Assembly (NCBI GenBank): GCA_005406025.1
Contig: BGZK01000015.1
Location: forward strand, 1,054,001 to 1,118,000
Direction of reading: 5' to 3'
Source of the DNA: Eumeta japonica
Lineage: Eukaryota > Arthropoda > Insecta > Lepidoptera > Psychidae
Length of the DNA stretch: 64,000 bases
The notes under the pieces were generated by a model. It saw nothing but the letters and a program-made list of their open reading frames with translations, had not been told where the DNA came from and did no database searches. Below, one piece after another: positions 46,593-57,390 of this stretch. Numbering within the stretch: the first letter of the stretch is position 1; each line of letters starts with the position of its first letter. The position numbers and the translations under genes are program-made.

Positions 46593-48491
46593 ATGCCTGC
46601 GATTGGAATTGACCTCGGTACCACGTACTCCTGCGTGGGCGTGTGGCAACATGGAAACGTTGAGATCATCGCCAACGACCAGGGCAACCGGACGACGCCG
46701 TCCTACGTCGCGTTTACGGACACGGAGCGACTGATCGGCGACGCCGCCAAAAATCAGGTCGCGCTCAATCCGACCAACACCGTTTTCGACGCGAAGCGGC
46801 TCATCGGCAGGAAGTTCGACGACTCCAAGATCCAACAGGATATGAAACACTGGCCGTTTAAAGTTATCAACGACTGCAGCAAGCCAAAGATCCAGGTCGA
46901 ACACAAGGGCGAGACGAAACGGTTCGCGCCAGAAGAGATCAGCAGTATGGTTCTAACCAAGATGAAGGAGACGGCTGAAGCGTACCTCGGCACCAGCGTC
47001 CGGGACGCGGTGATCACGGTTCCGGCTTACTTCAACGACGCACAGCGACAGGCCACCAAAGACGCCGGGGCCATCGCCGGGCTGAACGTGCTACGCATCA
47101 TCAACGAACCCACGGCCGCCGCGCTCGCGTACGGCCTCGACAAGAACCTTAAAGGCGAACGCAACGTGCTCATCTTTGACCTGGGCGGTGGGACGTTCGA
47201 CGTGTCCATACTCACCATCGACGAGGGCTCCCTGTTCGAAGTGAAGGCCACAGCCGGTGATACGCACCTCGGCGGCGAGGACTTCGACAACCGTCTCGTG
47301 AACCACTTAGCCGATGAATTCAAACGCAAGTACAAGAAGGACATCTGCAACAATGCGCGCGCGCTGCGCCGCTTGCGTACCGCCGCTGAGCGCGCCAAGC
47401 GCACGCTCTCGTCCAGCACCGAAGCCGCCATCGAGATCGATGCACTGCACGAGGGAATAGACTTCTACACGCGCGTGTCACGAGCGCGTTTCGAGGAGCT
47501 GAACGCGGACTTATTCCGTGGTACTCTCGAGCCGGTGGAGAAGGCACTCAAGGACGCTAAGATGGATAAGAGCCAAATTCACGACGTGGTACTCGTCGGT
47601 GGTTCCACGCGCATTCCTAAGATCCAGGCTTTACTACAGAACTTCTTCTGCGGTAAAAAGTTGAACTTGTCGATCAACCCCGACGAGGCAGTGGCGTACG
47701 GCGCGGCTGTGCAGGCCGCCATTCTGACCGGTTCCACCGACTCGCGCATCCAGGACGTGCTGCTGGTGGACGTGGCCCCGTTGTCGCTCGGCATCGAGAC
47801 AGCCGGTGGCGTCATGACCAAGATCATCGAGCGGAACTGCAAGATACCGTGTAAGCAGTCACAAACGTTTTCCACCTACTCCGACAACCAACCGGCGGTG
47901 ACGATCCAAGTGTTCGAGGGCGAGCGCGTTATGACCAAAGACAACAACTTGCTGGGCACCTTCGACTTGACTGGAATTCCACCTGCGCCGCGTGGCGTTC
48001 CCAAAATCGACGTAACCTTCGATCTGGACGCGAACGGCATCTTGAACGTGTCCGCTAAAGAAAACGGTACCGGGCGCAGCAAGAACATCGTGATCAAGAA
48101 CGATCGAGGGCGGTTGTCGCAGGCCGAGATCGAGCGCATGCTGGCCGAGGCCGAGAAGTACAAAGAGGAGGACGAGAGGCAGCGCCAGCGCGTCGTGGCG
48201 CGCAACCAGCTCGAGTCGTACGTGTTCAGCGTGCGGCAGGCGCTTGACGAGGTCGGTACCAAGTTGGATAAAGGAGACGCGGACGCCGCGCGCCGTGAGT
48301 GCGACGAGGCACTGCGCTGGCTCGACAACAACACGCTGGCCGAGAAGGAGGAGTTCGAGCACCGACTGAGGGAAGCGCAGAGGGTGTGCTCACCTATCAT
48401 GAGCAAACTGCACGGCGCTGGCCAGCCCGGACAGCAGCACCAGCAACCCGGAAGTGCGCGCGCTGGACCCACGGTGGAGGAAGTGGACTGA
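46593..48491 (+). CDS. Hsp70: Cytosolic stress-inducible Hsp70, copy C (intact)
   Basis: 632 residues, intronless, with the same domain layout as copy [37 protein letters not shown], linker, substrate-binding domain, lid and EEVD end. About 20 replacements separate it from copy B, mostly mild (for example Tyr104 to His, Glu241 to Asp, Ser416 to Cys, Thr427 to Ser); none hits a catalytic or signature residue. The coding body from about 46690 to 48130 shares its synonymous bases with copy A, while both flanks share those of copy B. The start is the ATG at 46593; the in-frame extension upstream begins at GTG in the leader. Expected to be heat-induced and functional. Confidence 0.98.
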   Translation: MPAIGIDLGTTYSCVGVWQHGNVEIIANDQGNRTTPSYVAFTDTERLIGDAAKNQVALNPTNTVFDAKRLIGRKFDDSKIQQDMKHWPFKVINDCSKPKIQVEHKGETKRFAPEEISSMVLTKMKETAEAYLGTSVRDAVITVPAYFNDAQRQATKDAGAIAGLNVLRIINEPTAAALAYGLDKNLKGERNVLIFDLGGGTFDVSILTIDEGSLFEVKATAGDTHLGGEDFDNRLVNHLADEFKRKYKKDICNNARALRRLRTAAERAKRTLSSSTEAAIEIDALHEGIDFYTRVSRARFEELNADLFRGTLEPVEKALKDAKMDKSQIHDVVLVGGSTRIPKIQALLQNFFCGKKLNLSINPDEAVAYGAAVQAAILTGSTDSRIQDVLLVDVAPLSLGIETAGGVMTKIIERNCKIPCKQSQTFSTYSDNQPAVTIQVFEGERVMTKDNNLLGTFDLTGIPPAPRGVPKIDVTFDLDANGILNVSAKENGTGRSKNIVIKNDRGRLSQAEIERMLAEAEKYKEEDERQRQRVVARNQLESYVFSVRQALDEVGTKLDKGDADAARRECDEALRWLDNNTLAEKEEFEHRLREAQRVCSPIMSKLHGAGQPGQQHQQPGSARAGPTVEEVD

Positions 48492-48545
48492 AGTGTTAAA
48501 CTTTTCCATTCCATAAATTGTACCTGAACTGTGATCTAGTCTCAT

Positions 48546-48551
48546 AATAAA
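48546..48551 (+). terminator. Poly(A) signal after Hsp70 C
   Basis: AATAAA lies 55 bp after the stop, as in copy B. Confidence 0.65.
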
Positions 48552-50204
48552 TTAAATAAGTTTTTAACTAGGTCTTGAGCTGAAGTATGTGTGAGTGTTA
48601 TTTTGTCCTGACAGATGATCATCTATCGTGTTTAATTTATTATAGTTAAATTAAATTATAATTTATTATCCAGTAACGTGTTTTTATTTTGCCCCATGTT
48701 TATTTTATAAGAAGTAAGCGAACAAGATAATATTTTGTTTATGTAATTCTATATAATTTCCCATTTAACTTGAAAGTAAAGAAAATTGAACACGAGATAT
48801 CTATACAAAAGTTGTTGCATACCTAATGTCAATTATTTGTAAAATGTTCGCATTAATTTGGGAAAGAAATGCACAATTTTAATTATACTAAAAAGTGCCT
48901 CTTACCCTCGTTCAAGTACAAGATAGTCTTACTTGAGATAGTTCTATCTTATTTATGTCAATCGTTTGAAATGATGAAATGAAAAGGCAAAACTAGGAAA
49001 ACAAAATAATGCACGTTTCATAATTTACATCATTATTTCTGATTTTTGTTATGATATTTTATGGCTGCGTTGTATTTAATTATATTCTTTTTAATTGCTT
49101 TAAGTTTCAATTAATTTCAAAAAGTTAGTTATAACAGATTTTAACTTATTTAATAAAGACCTAAAATTGGAAAACACCGCTTACTACCTAAAAACTTGAA
49201 TAACACACAAAAAAAGAAAACTATAAAATATGTATTGCTCTAATGTAATATATTATAAAAGTTTGTTTAAACTGCCTTATTTCTCATAATTAATTTTGAT
49301 ATTTGGCTTGTTTCTGACACTTTATTTTTATAGAAAATAATTTACAGTCACATTAAAGTAGTTTAGGTGTAAAATGCATTCTAATTATATTTCTTTAACA
49401 AAATAACTCTGAATGTGGTTGACGGTTAAAGATATAATTAAATTTATATAACATAGGCGCCGGCATAATTATTTTAGGGGTACATATTATTAATAAACAT
49501 TTTATTTTACATCTTTTGGGTGTATTTTCTTTCCACATATGCAGAAACTTGGGAAGGGTGCATGTACACCCAATTAAAATATTATGCATATCGCTTCCCA
49601 AAACTGTATTACATTTGACGGATTTTTATACGTGCTGGCTTTTGATCGATAAATGTTCATGTTTTGCGTCGCCATTGTTAGCAAAGCAACTGTGCAGTGG
49701 ACAGTGGCGCCCTCAAGCGGTCATTCGAGTGAAGGGCATTCTACCTTTACGTTACTAAAACCACAACGGAATGACTGAGCTTCGTCATCGTCTTTGCAGG
49801 ATTACGTACCTAATATTTTTCGTTTGCATAAAATAAATAACATAAAATAAATTTGCGGTGCAGTGAACGAAAATGGAACAGAACTTATAAGTTCATTTGA
49901 GAAAATAGATCAACAAGAGGTGTCGTGTCATACGATTGCAACGAAGCTCGTTTCACTGTATATTACATATTAAATAACAGTCACAATGAAATAAATTAAG
50001 AGAGTAGTTAAATGAAAATTAAAAAAATAATAATGAAGCAATGGTGTAAAATTTAATATGATATATATTTCTTAAGTTCTGAAATTATATTTTAGTGCGA
50101 GCTAGATCTATTGTTTTTGACTATTTATATTACGATAACTCGCACAGGTTTCTGCGACATTTAATAGTTGATTGCTTAAAAATACATAACCCATAGCAAG
50201 CAAA
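48552..50204. other. Hsp70-5S spacer, unit C, with shortened homopolymers
   Basis: No gene is seen. It aligns to the spacers of A and B. From about 49120 to 49800 nearly every run of five or more identical bases, and some of four, is one base shorter than in both sister units. Confidence 0.7.
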
Positions 50205-50322
50205 AAGCCAACATCACGCGGTGTTCCCAGGCGGTCATATCGAAGCACTGACCGCGCCCGACGCTGCTTAACTTCGGTGATCGGACGAGAACCGGTGTGT
50301 TCAGCGTGGTATGGACGTTGGC
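50205..50322 (-). pseudogene. 5S rRNA: 5S rRNA copy C, C box altered
   Basis: It matches 5S rRNA on the minus strand from GCCAACGTCCATACCACG to the end, except in the C box: copies A and B read TACTTGGATGGGTGACCGCC, while this copy reads TGCTTCGATATGACCGCC (two bases lost, several changed). The C box is the TFIIIA contact needed for Pol III transcription and also forms part of a 5S helix, so the copy is probably silent or makes a faulty RNA. Flanks and terminator are kept. Confidence 0.82.
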
Positions 50323-50630
50323 GATAAAGGAAATAAAAGACATGGTTGACAACGATCTTTTGAAATGCTGCCTATATCATAAGTGTCATGACAGTGTAAG
50401 CCTTACACTTTTATTCCTGGTTTTCATTAGTCAACTATCCAGACTGTCATATCGGTACTTCTCTATGGAGTGAAAAATTGCAATAGAGATTTTCGTTCCG
50501 AAAGCAGATGTCATAGATGAATATGAAGAAAGCAGATGTTTTTAGAATAATGTATTACAAATGAAAAAGCGCTATCTGTAGTGATAAAAGAATATTAAAA
50601 CAATTCTCATCAATTTTTTATCTTCTCACA

Positions 50631-50703
50631 ACAGATGTCGCGGCAGTCACCTTTCAAGGTAGAGGGTTCGTGTCGGCCATCAGAGGGCAATCCGTGATCC
50701 GCC
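50631..50703 (+). promoter_or_regulatory. U5 promoter block, unit C
   Basis: Same sequence as the unit A block, ending about 10 bp before the U5 start. Confidence 0.65.
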
Positions 50704-50713
50704 GCTAGTCGTC

Positions 50714-50831
50714 ATTACTCTGGTTTCCCTTCAAAACGCATAAATCTTTCGCCTTTTACTAAAGATTTCCGTGGAGGGGAACACTCAAATGAGTCTAACT
50801 CAATTTTTTTATGTTCGGCGTAAGCTGGACT
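50714..50831 (+). ncRNA. U5: U5 snRNA, unit C, Sm site altered
   Basis: The 5' end, stem I, loop I GCCTTTTAC and 3' hairpin are as in unit A. The Sm-protein site reads AATTTTTTTATG where the other copies read TTTTTTGATG, so the closing G is replaced by T. Sm rings prefer a purine, usually G, after the U-run; the adjacent A may partly serve. Function is uncertain. Confidence 0.85.
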
Positions 50832-51019
50832 TATTATTCCTTAAATGCCACAAGGGTTCATTTTTTACGTTTTCATTGTATATCAGTGTTCGTTACAACC
50901 TAATCACAGTGACTTCATGTCATTGACTTATCCTATGTTAACACATGTTATGATAGATGGTTCTTAGTTTTTACCTAATGAATTAATTACCGCCATAAGG
51001 TTTTGTTAGTATTGTTATT

Positions 51020-51538
51020 AGGGATGTTCATGTAAAAAAATATCGATATTGTTTTTGATATAATATATGGTAGTGTTCTATCGACACTGCGATATATCGA
51101 TATATTAAAAATATCGAAACGTAAGTAATTTCTTGTATTTAACTATTCTATTTATAATATTAAATAGGGATCAGGTTAATATGAGTCAAAACATTTAGAG
51201 AGAAGAAACAAATTAATTTTATTTATAAATCATACGAAAAAGTAGACAAGGCCATAGGACCCAAAAGTCATGTTTAGCATCATAAATCCCAGTACTTTTT
51301 CTCCAAACCTTGCCAAAACAAAATTTTATTTACCCTTTTGGCTTGCAATCTGCTTCTTTGCTGTGTAAGGACCTGTACGGCTGCGAATAAGCAGATAAAA
51401 TAAAAAATTGAATGTGACACGATATTTGGTATATCGGATGAAATATATCGATATTACAATCGATACTAGATGATTCTATAATATCGGATTGGAGCGATAT
51501 ATTGCATACATATATCGATATTTTTTTAAATATCGATT
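51020..51538. repeat. TATCGATA-rich repeat block, unit C
   Basis: Counterpart of 29035-29555. The right end is shorter, running from TAAATATCGATTATCC straight into CAATTCGACTCGAG. Confidence 0.65.
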
Positions 51539-52399
51539 ATCCAATTCGACTCGAGTCCGCAATAGAAAAATATAGTTTAAAAAAATCGCCAAGTTGGGAA
51601 TCGAAATGGCGTGAAATTTACAAAATTGTTTATTAAGTTCAAATCATACGGGTATTGCGTAACTCTGAACAAAAATTAAAAAAAAAATGAGACTAATATA
51701 GATATAAATATATTATGCTTGAATTGCAGGTAACCACCTATTTTACCAATAAAAACTCACATTTTTTTATTATTAATCACAATTGAAGTTTTGGGCTATA
51801 TAAAATATTCGTAAGATGATTTTGTCTAAAGTAATTATAGTCAAATTTATTCACACTCGATCGTGTATGCGGCCAATAGCATTGCCGACAGGCGAATCTA
51901 GCCTAGTGTGTTGTTACTAGCTTAAAAAGTGTGCGAACAATGTCTGCTAAATCCATTCTACTGAAAACAAATATTCCGCAAAAGCTGTGTTCTTAAAAGC
52001 AGTAAATAAGATTTATCTATTGAAATTCCTGGAAACACTGCCGCTAACTTCACTCGCGATTCAATATTACGTCTTAGTATTTGCTAATCACAAATAGTTG
52101 AAACATTATTGTATTTCATTTGTACCTAACATCCTCCAGTTCGAGTTTTTGACGTAATATCTTAATAATATATTTTTGTAGACGTTACATGTTTAATATT
52201 TTTCTAATTTGTTACCCTTAGAAAGACCAAGTTCTGCTCCAGAACACATTCATTTTCGTCGTCGCCCGAGGCGTTCATTAATAAGACGCTTCCTGCGTAA
52301 TATTGGCTATTATTCTTTGGCTACATCTACATCTTTGTGATATTAGAGATTCTAAGAATTGCTTATTCATGACAAGCATAAATTTTATTTCGATACTAA
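51539..52399. other. Spacer, unit C
   Basis: It aligns to 16130-16860, then jumps at about 52258 to the equivalent of 17516, so about 0.65 kb is missing here compared with unit A. The small frame seen in A and B is cut by this deletion. Confidence 0.55.
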
Positions 52400-52830
52400 C
52401 ATTTGCCCCGGCTTCGTCCGAATTGGAACTGTGACAGGTAACAGCGTCGAAATTGCAACCGCGACGAGGAATAGAATCGAGAGCTGAGATCGAATCGGGT
52501 TCAAATTGGAGAATGGGACCAAGATCAAAATCAAAAATGGGGCCAAAATTTCAGTCAAAATCGAGATCGGAGTCAGAATAAGAAGCAGTACTGAGATGAT
52601 AGTTGAGAGCGGGAAACAGAATCGAAATCTTCTTAAATCAAAATCGGATCCGGAATTAAAAGCTGGAACGCTATCGGAATCAAGGATGAGACAAATTGGT
52701 ATCAAAAACATGATTAGTATCAGATTCGAGAATGGGATAGCGATTAGCGTCATGATAAGATAGTATTCGCGAATATATAACATGAAGGAATTTATTCTAT
52801 GTCTACGCGGGCGAAGCCGTGAGCAGAATC
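52400..52830. repeat. Degenerate GATCGG-type repeat, unit C
   Basis: Third array copy, followed by CTACGCGGGCGAAGCCGTGA. Open frames on both strands across it are artefacts of the six-base-like periodicity. Confidence 0.7.
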
Positions 52831-53370
52831 TTGTATGTATATATATATAATTAATCAAAATAAAACAGCACGTCTAAAATTAAAATTATTTATGTATATA
52901 TTATTACATAATGTTTAACATATATATATATATATATAATTTAATAATTTTGGAAGTACTGTTTTAGTATAATAATTTATGAATTTAAAACTGTTAGATA
53001 TATGACGTCACATTAAGGGAGGTGTCAAATAGACGTGGGAGGAGGTATCATACAGATGTGACCAATGACGGAGAGGGATTTCAAAAAAAAAACTATGAAA
53101 TTCGTGTGACGATTTATGGATGGCCCCTAATTCATTTTTATGTAGTGTCAAAACGTAGTCAGTATCTACTATCAATTTATTGCCTTTTAATCGATTTTTC
53201 AACTCCCACTAGGATCCCTACAAATTCACATTTCCTCAATGATTATCTACGAATTAAAACTTGTCTTTGCCTTCACTACAACTCCACTGAATTTCATGAA
53301 ATCAGGTCAGTGATACTAAGATTATCGTCGAATAAATATACGAATATACATACAGACATAAATACCGTCG
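52831..53370. other. Last array homology of unit C
   Basis: It matches 32430-33436 of unit B without the Helitron-like insertion. Array homology ends at about 53370, exactly where unit B holds the outer hAT element. Confidence 0.6.
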
Positions 53371-55275
53371 CAGTTGACTCTTAGACGTCATCTCACGCTA
53401 TATCGATTAAATTATCATTGTTGATTTGGTAAACGATAATAAAAGTGTTAGTTTCATTCGATAATTTTGAAGATTTTATTTTATTTTTTTTCTAAGTCCT
53501 GCTTATGTATGATTTACTTTAATTCTGTTGTATGTAATAAAGAGAGAAAAGCACTAAATGCACAAAACAAAAAACAAGCACGAAAATAAATTCCAAAAAC
53601 ATATTTGGTAATTCACCCAAAATTTACTAACTAAAATAACAAGATTTGTATTGTAAAAAAAAAAGACATATAAAAGTTTATCGTTGGCTAGAATTTTAAT
53701 TCTTAAGGAAAAAGCTAACCCCTATAGAAATCATAAATGGTATATACCGAGAAAATTAGTCGTTACAGACGAACAGCGGGTCAATTATGTTTCTTAACAA
53801 GCTATATCGATATGGAGTCGGTTCAAACGCCTGACAAACACACTTTTCGTGTTATGGACACGAAAAACACGATGTCAAAGCGATATCGGGTCTGTGTCGC
53901 GCGTAGCAGCATTTGTCATATTATGGATACATTTTTGACATTTGAACGAATAAGCGATACACGAGGCCGACTCGATTTTGACGCGCGATCATAATAAGTG
54001 CTTTTGCTAAATTATTTTAGTTGCCCTGAGTGTTTTGTTTTTTTTAATTTTGCCTAAAATTAAAGTCATAATGGCTCGCTATGGTCTCTATACGATTCTT
54101 GGTCAACAAATTCATTAACAAGAAATGAAAAAAATTGCGAAGAAAACGCAAAATATTGTAACACCACCTATATTATGGTAACACCAAAGAGAACGATATC
54201 AATGTGAGACAGATGTAGAGTCGATATCGCTTTCTGTGAAGCGGTAATGCCAATTACCAACCATATGACTTCTATGTCGACTACACATCGAAATCGCTTG
54301 TTATGAAACATAACAGAACGGCAGATACACAGACAAGACACGAGAGCGAGCCTATAAGGGTTTTTTTTTTATCATTGGGTGTGCGAGATATTAAAAACTA
54401 ATTTTTAAAACTGCACAGTTACGTTTACGTCACTGGTTGCAAAACTATCTTTGTGTTTAATTTGCGACATTTTAGTCCGGAGTTTTGAAGAAAATCGACT
54501 GTATTGGTATCGACGTTAGTTATTCTAAAAAAATTTGCAAATATCGTTATTCAAAAGTTTTGTCTAGATATTTCGGTTTGCGTTTTCAATACAATGAATT
54601 CCAAGAGGTTTTGAATGTCTGAATGCATCGGGCATCTGCCCGATAACGATTTTGATTTGGACGAAATCAATCGTACAGATACGAGTAATAATATTTTCTG
54701 GACTATACGCATTGATCTTCCATTACCTTCCATTAATACGTTCCTTTGCAACGATTCATTAGAAACTTGGATCGATAGCGAAAGCGGGATCGATATTAGA
54801 ACCGAGAGCGATTGGAGTAACACCAGGAAATCCCTCAAAATCAAATAGGAAATCTAAATCGATTGAGGTATCGTTAAGTTTTTTCGTCAAGTCCCAAAAT
54901 GAGAAAGATATCTATCTATTTAAGTTCATTGACGAGCGGAACCGTACTGGACACCGATTATGAAGGCGTACAACTGAACTCTTCTATGACAAATAATACC
55001 AATGTTAAATGAAATAACTTTTGAAAGCCTTAAAATTTTAAAAATGTTTGGCCGTTTTAGTGATCGCACTTGACCGATCTTTTTTTTTTACCAGAGGCGA
55101 ATTTCGAAGCGACCTATTGGCATTGCTTATTAGAATTCTACGCTCGTAATTCAACCCAGACAATGGTCGCCTTGACGGCTATTGGTAATAAATTTAATAT
55201 TCTGGGCGAAAAACAGATCGCTTATCGAGCTTGGACGCGCGGTGTTTCTAGGCGTACTAACTAGTAGCGGTGCTG
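53371..55275. other. Intergenic DNA beyond the array, no gene supported
   Basis: Open frames at 53737-53994 (85 codons), 54615-54848 (77) and 55070-55264 (64) have no recognisable domains, and no partner exons are visible. Confidence 0.45.
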
Positions 55276-55356
55276 GTACTAACTAGCACTACTACTAGTT
55301 AGTACGGTATTAGTACTGATTTACGATAATAACTTTGGTATTATCGTAAATCAGTA
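55276..55356. repeat. Two adjacent hairpins
   Basis: The first has 11-bp arms (GTACTAACTAG / CTAGTTAGTAC, 55276-55305). The second has perfect 18-bp arms (TACTGATTTACGATAATA) with a 7-nt loop (55314-55356). Confidence 0.85.
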
Positions 55357-56900
55357 TATCTCCGTAATAATTAAGCGAACAGTGGATAAATATTGGATTT
55401 TATAAACCAATGTTAATTACGTGGACATTACATTTTCATCAAGGGCGAAAATGAAAAATGTATATGGGTGATTCCGTTCTAACTGTGATTTTTAATGCCC
55501 TGTATTATTTGTTCTCACTAGACATTAATTTTGTGTTAATTGGGAAACTCTAAACATATTTCAACATTATTTTTATATAATATAATTTGCCACTCAGAGA
55601 AAATCTTTATTATATCATTTAAATATTAATACAGTGTCATATCCACGGTACTGACATTTAAACTAAGACTGTGGTCTTTACATAAGGGCATATATGTATC
55701 ATAGAATTTTATCCTTATTGTAATGTCATATACAATTACAGTTTGCTTTAGCGATAAAATTAAGCATAGGCAGAAAAATTGCATTATGTTCAATAGAGAC
55801 AATCAGGCTAGTAGAGAGAACGAATCTAGGCGTGGCTAAAAGCCTTTGCGAGGTTCGTTTCAATATTGTAAAATGGAAAAAAAAATCCCAAGATGCATCA
55901 TTAGCAATTAATGATATCATTAGCATTCATTAGCTGACACTCAGCAGGTTTTCCAACAGAAAATGCCATTTTCCATTCATGAAAAGCGCCCTATCTCAAT
56001 TTTCAGCTTTTCAAATAACCATTGGCATAAAAAATGTGAATCAATTTTTCTCCGTTTTGACGTGAAAGAAGGTCAAACAAACAAGCCAACAACTTATATA
56101 AATAATATTATATTGCTACAAATAATGCATGTTCCGTATATAGAATCTAATAGTAATTTGTTGCACTGTTACTGATCGTAGTGCATGAGGAAAAAGAATT
56201 TGGAGAGAAAGATCGTGGTGTGTGCCGACAACGCTCACGCAGGACACGCCATCCACGCGGCACACGCTATCGACTCCACACACGCTCAGCCACGCCACTG
56301 GATATAATCTTGAAAGGCATGTGGAATTTCCAACATATATTACAGGGGCTCGCTGATTAGGGTTTATAACGTAAGGAGAGACCCATATTCTATGGTGAGA
56401 CATTATATGGGTTGTCATCGCTTATGTAAGCAACTTGCATAAGTGGCGAGAAACTCGTTTATATTTCATTGGTACCGTCTGTCGTCTTAGGATTCCCCGT
56501 GGCCTAGGGTTAATACTTGTCTTGGACGCGACATGTTTAGCGTTCGATTTTGGGGCGGGCCGACGTTTCGGTATATTAGTTTCCCTGATGTGTATTCTTG
56601 ACTTTATGGCTGTAAATGCCTTCTGTTTTTTTTTTCTATTGCTTGTCAGTCAGAGCATCCATATTGGTCAGATTTGCTGACTTTACCCAATGTGCAGTAG
56701 CATTGCGCACTCTTACTTCAGGAAAGACGTCTTGTTCAAGACTGGTTTGTTATTTGTACTTGAATACGGGGTTCCGTATTGATTTTTACCGCAGCTTCGC
56801 GCTTATGGACATCCAATGAATTTCCATGTATTTTATATCGATATCGTTCCGATTTCGTTTTCGACTTGGTTATCGATCGTGTATCTGATATAAGTACAAG
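55357..56900. other. Intergenic DNA, no gene supported
   Basis: Several frames of 66-100 codons overlap on both strands. None shows a domain or a supported start. Confidence 0.45.
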
Positions 56901-57144
56901 TACAGTGCAACGCACAAAATTCTGCCGCTCTGAACCGCCTGAGAATGATGTAATGCGCTGGTGTAACGTACTGTACAACGCACTAAACTCTGCCGCTGTG
57001 AAGTACTAACTTCATAACTATGAAGAGCGTCGCGATGGCGAAAACGGAAACACGGGGGAGAAGAAGGAAGAGTCGGGGAGCGTTACACCTGCGCATTGCA
57101 CCATTCGCAAGCAGTTCAGAGCGGCAGAACTTCGTACATTGTAA
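56901..57144. repeat. Fold-back element, about 245 bp
   Basis: The left arm (CAACGCACAAAATTCTGCCG, CTGGTGTAACG) is the inverse of the right arm (CGTTACACCTGCGCATTGCA, AGCGGCAGAACTTCGTAC) over about 65 bp. The core includes GCGTCGCGATGGCG and GGGGGAGAAGAAGGAAG. Shorter relatives are at 22141-22310, 44155-44324 and about 2890. Confidence 0.75.
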
Positions 57145-57199
57145 TACGTTCCTTAGCATATAATACTATATAGGTCTCGTTTACGTTTTTAGTTCCATA

Positions 57200-57390
57200 C
57201 CTAGGTCTGCTCTCGATTTCAATTGTATTCCCGGTTTAATAGATTCCGATTCCGGCTTTGTTCTATGTTGCGATTCTAATTTGTTTTTCGGCTCCGATTC
57301 TAATTTCCAATTCCAAGTCCAATTCCAATCTTCGTTGTAGTACCAATGTCGGTTCCGCTCACGGTCTTGTCATCTCTTCATTTCAATTTA
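57200..57390. repeat. Degenerate CGATTCC-type repeat
   Basis: Repeated GATTCCGATTCCGG, GCTCCGATTC and CCAATTCCAA variants; the complement of the GATCGG-type tracts of the array. Confidence 0.6.
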
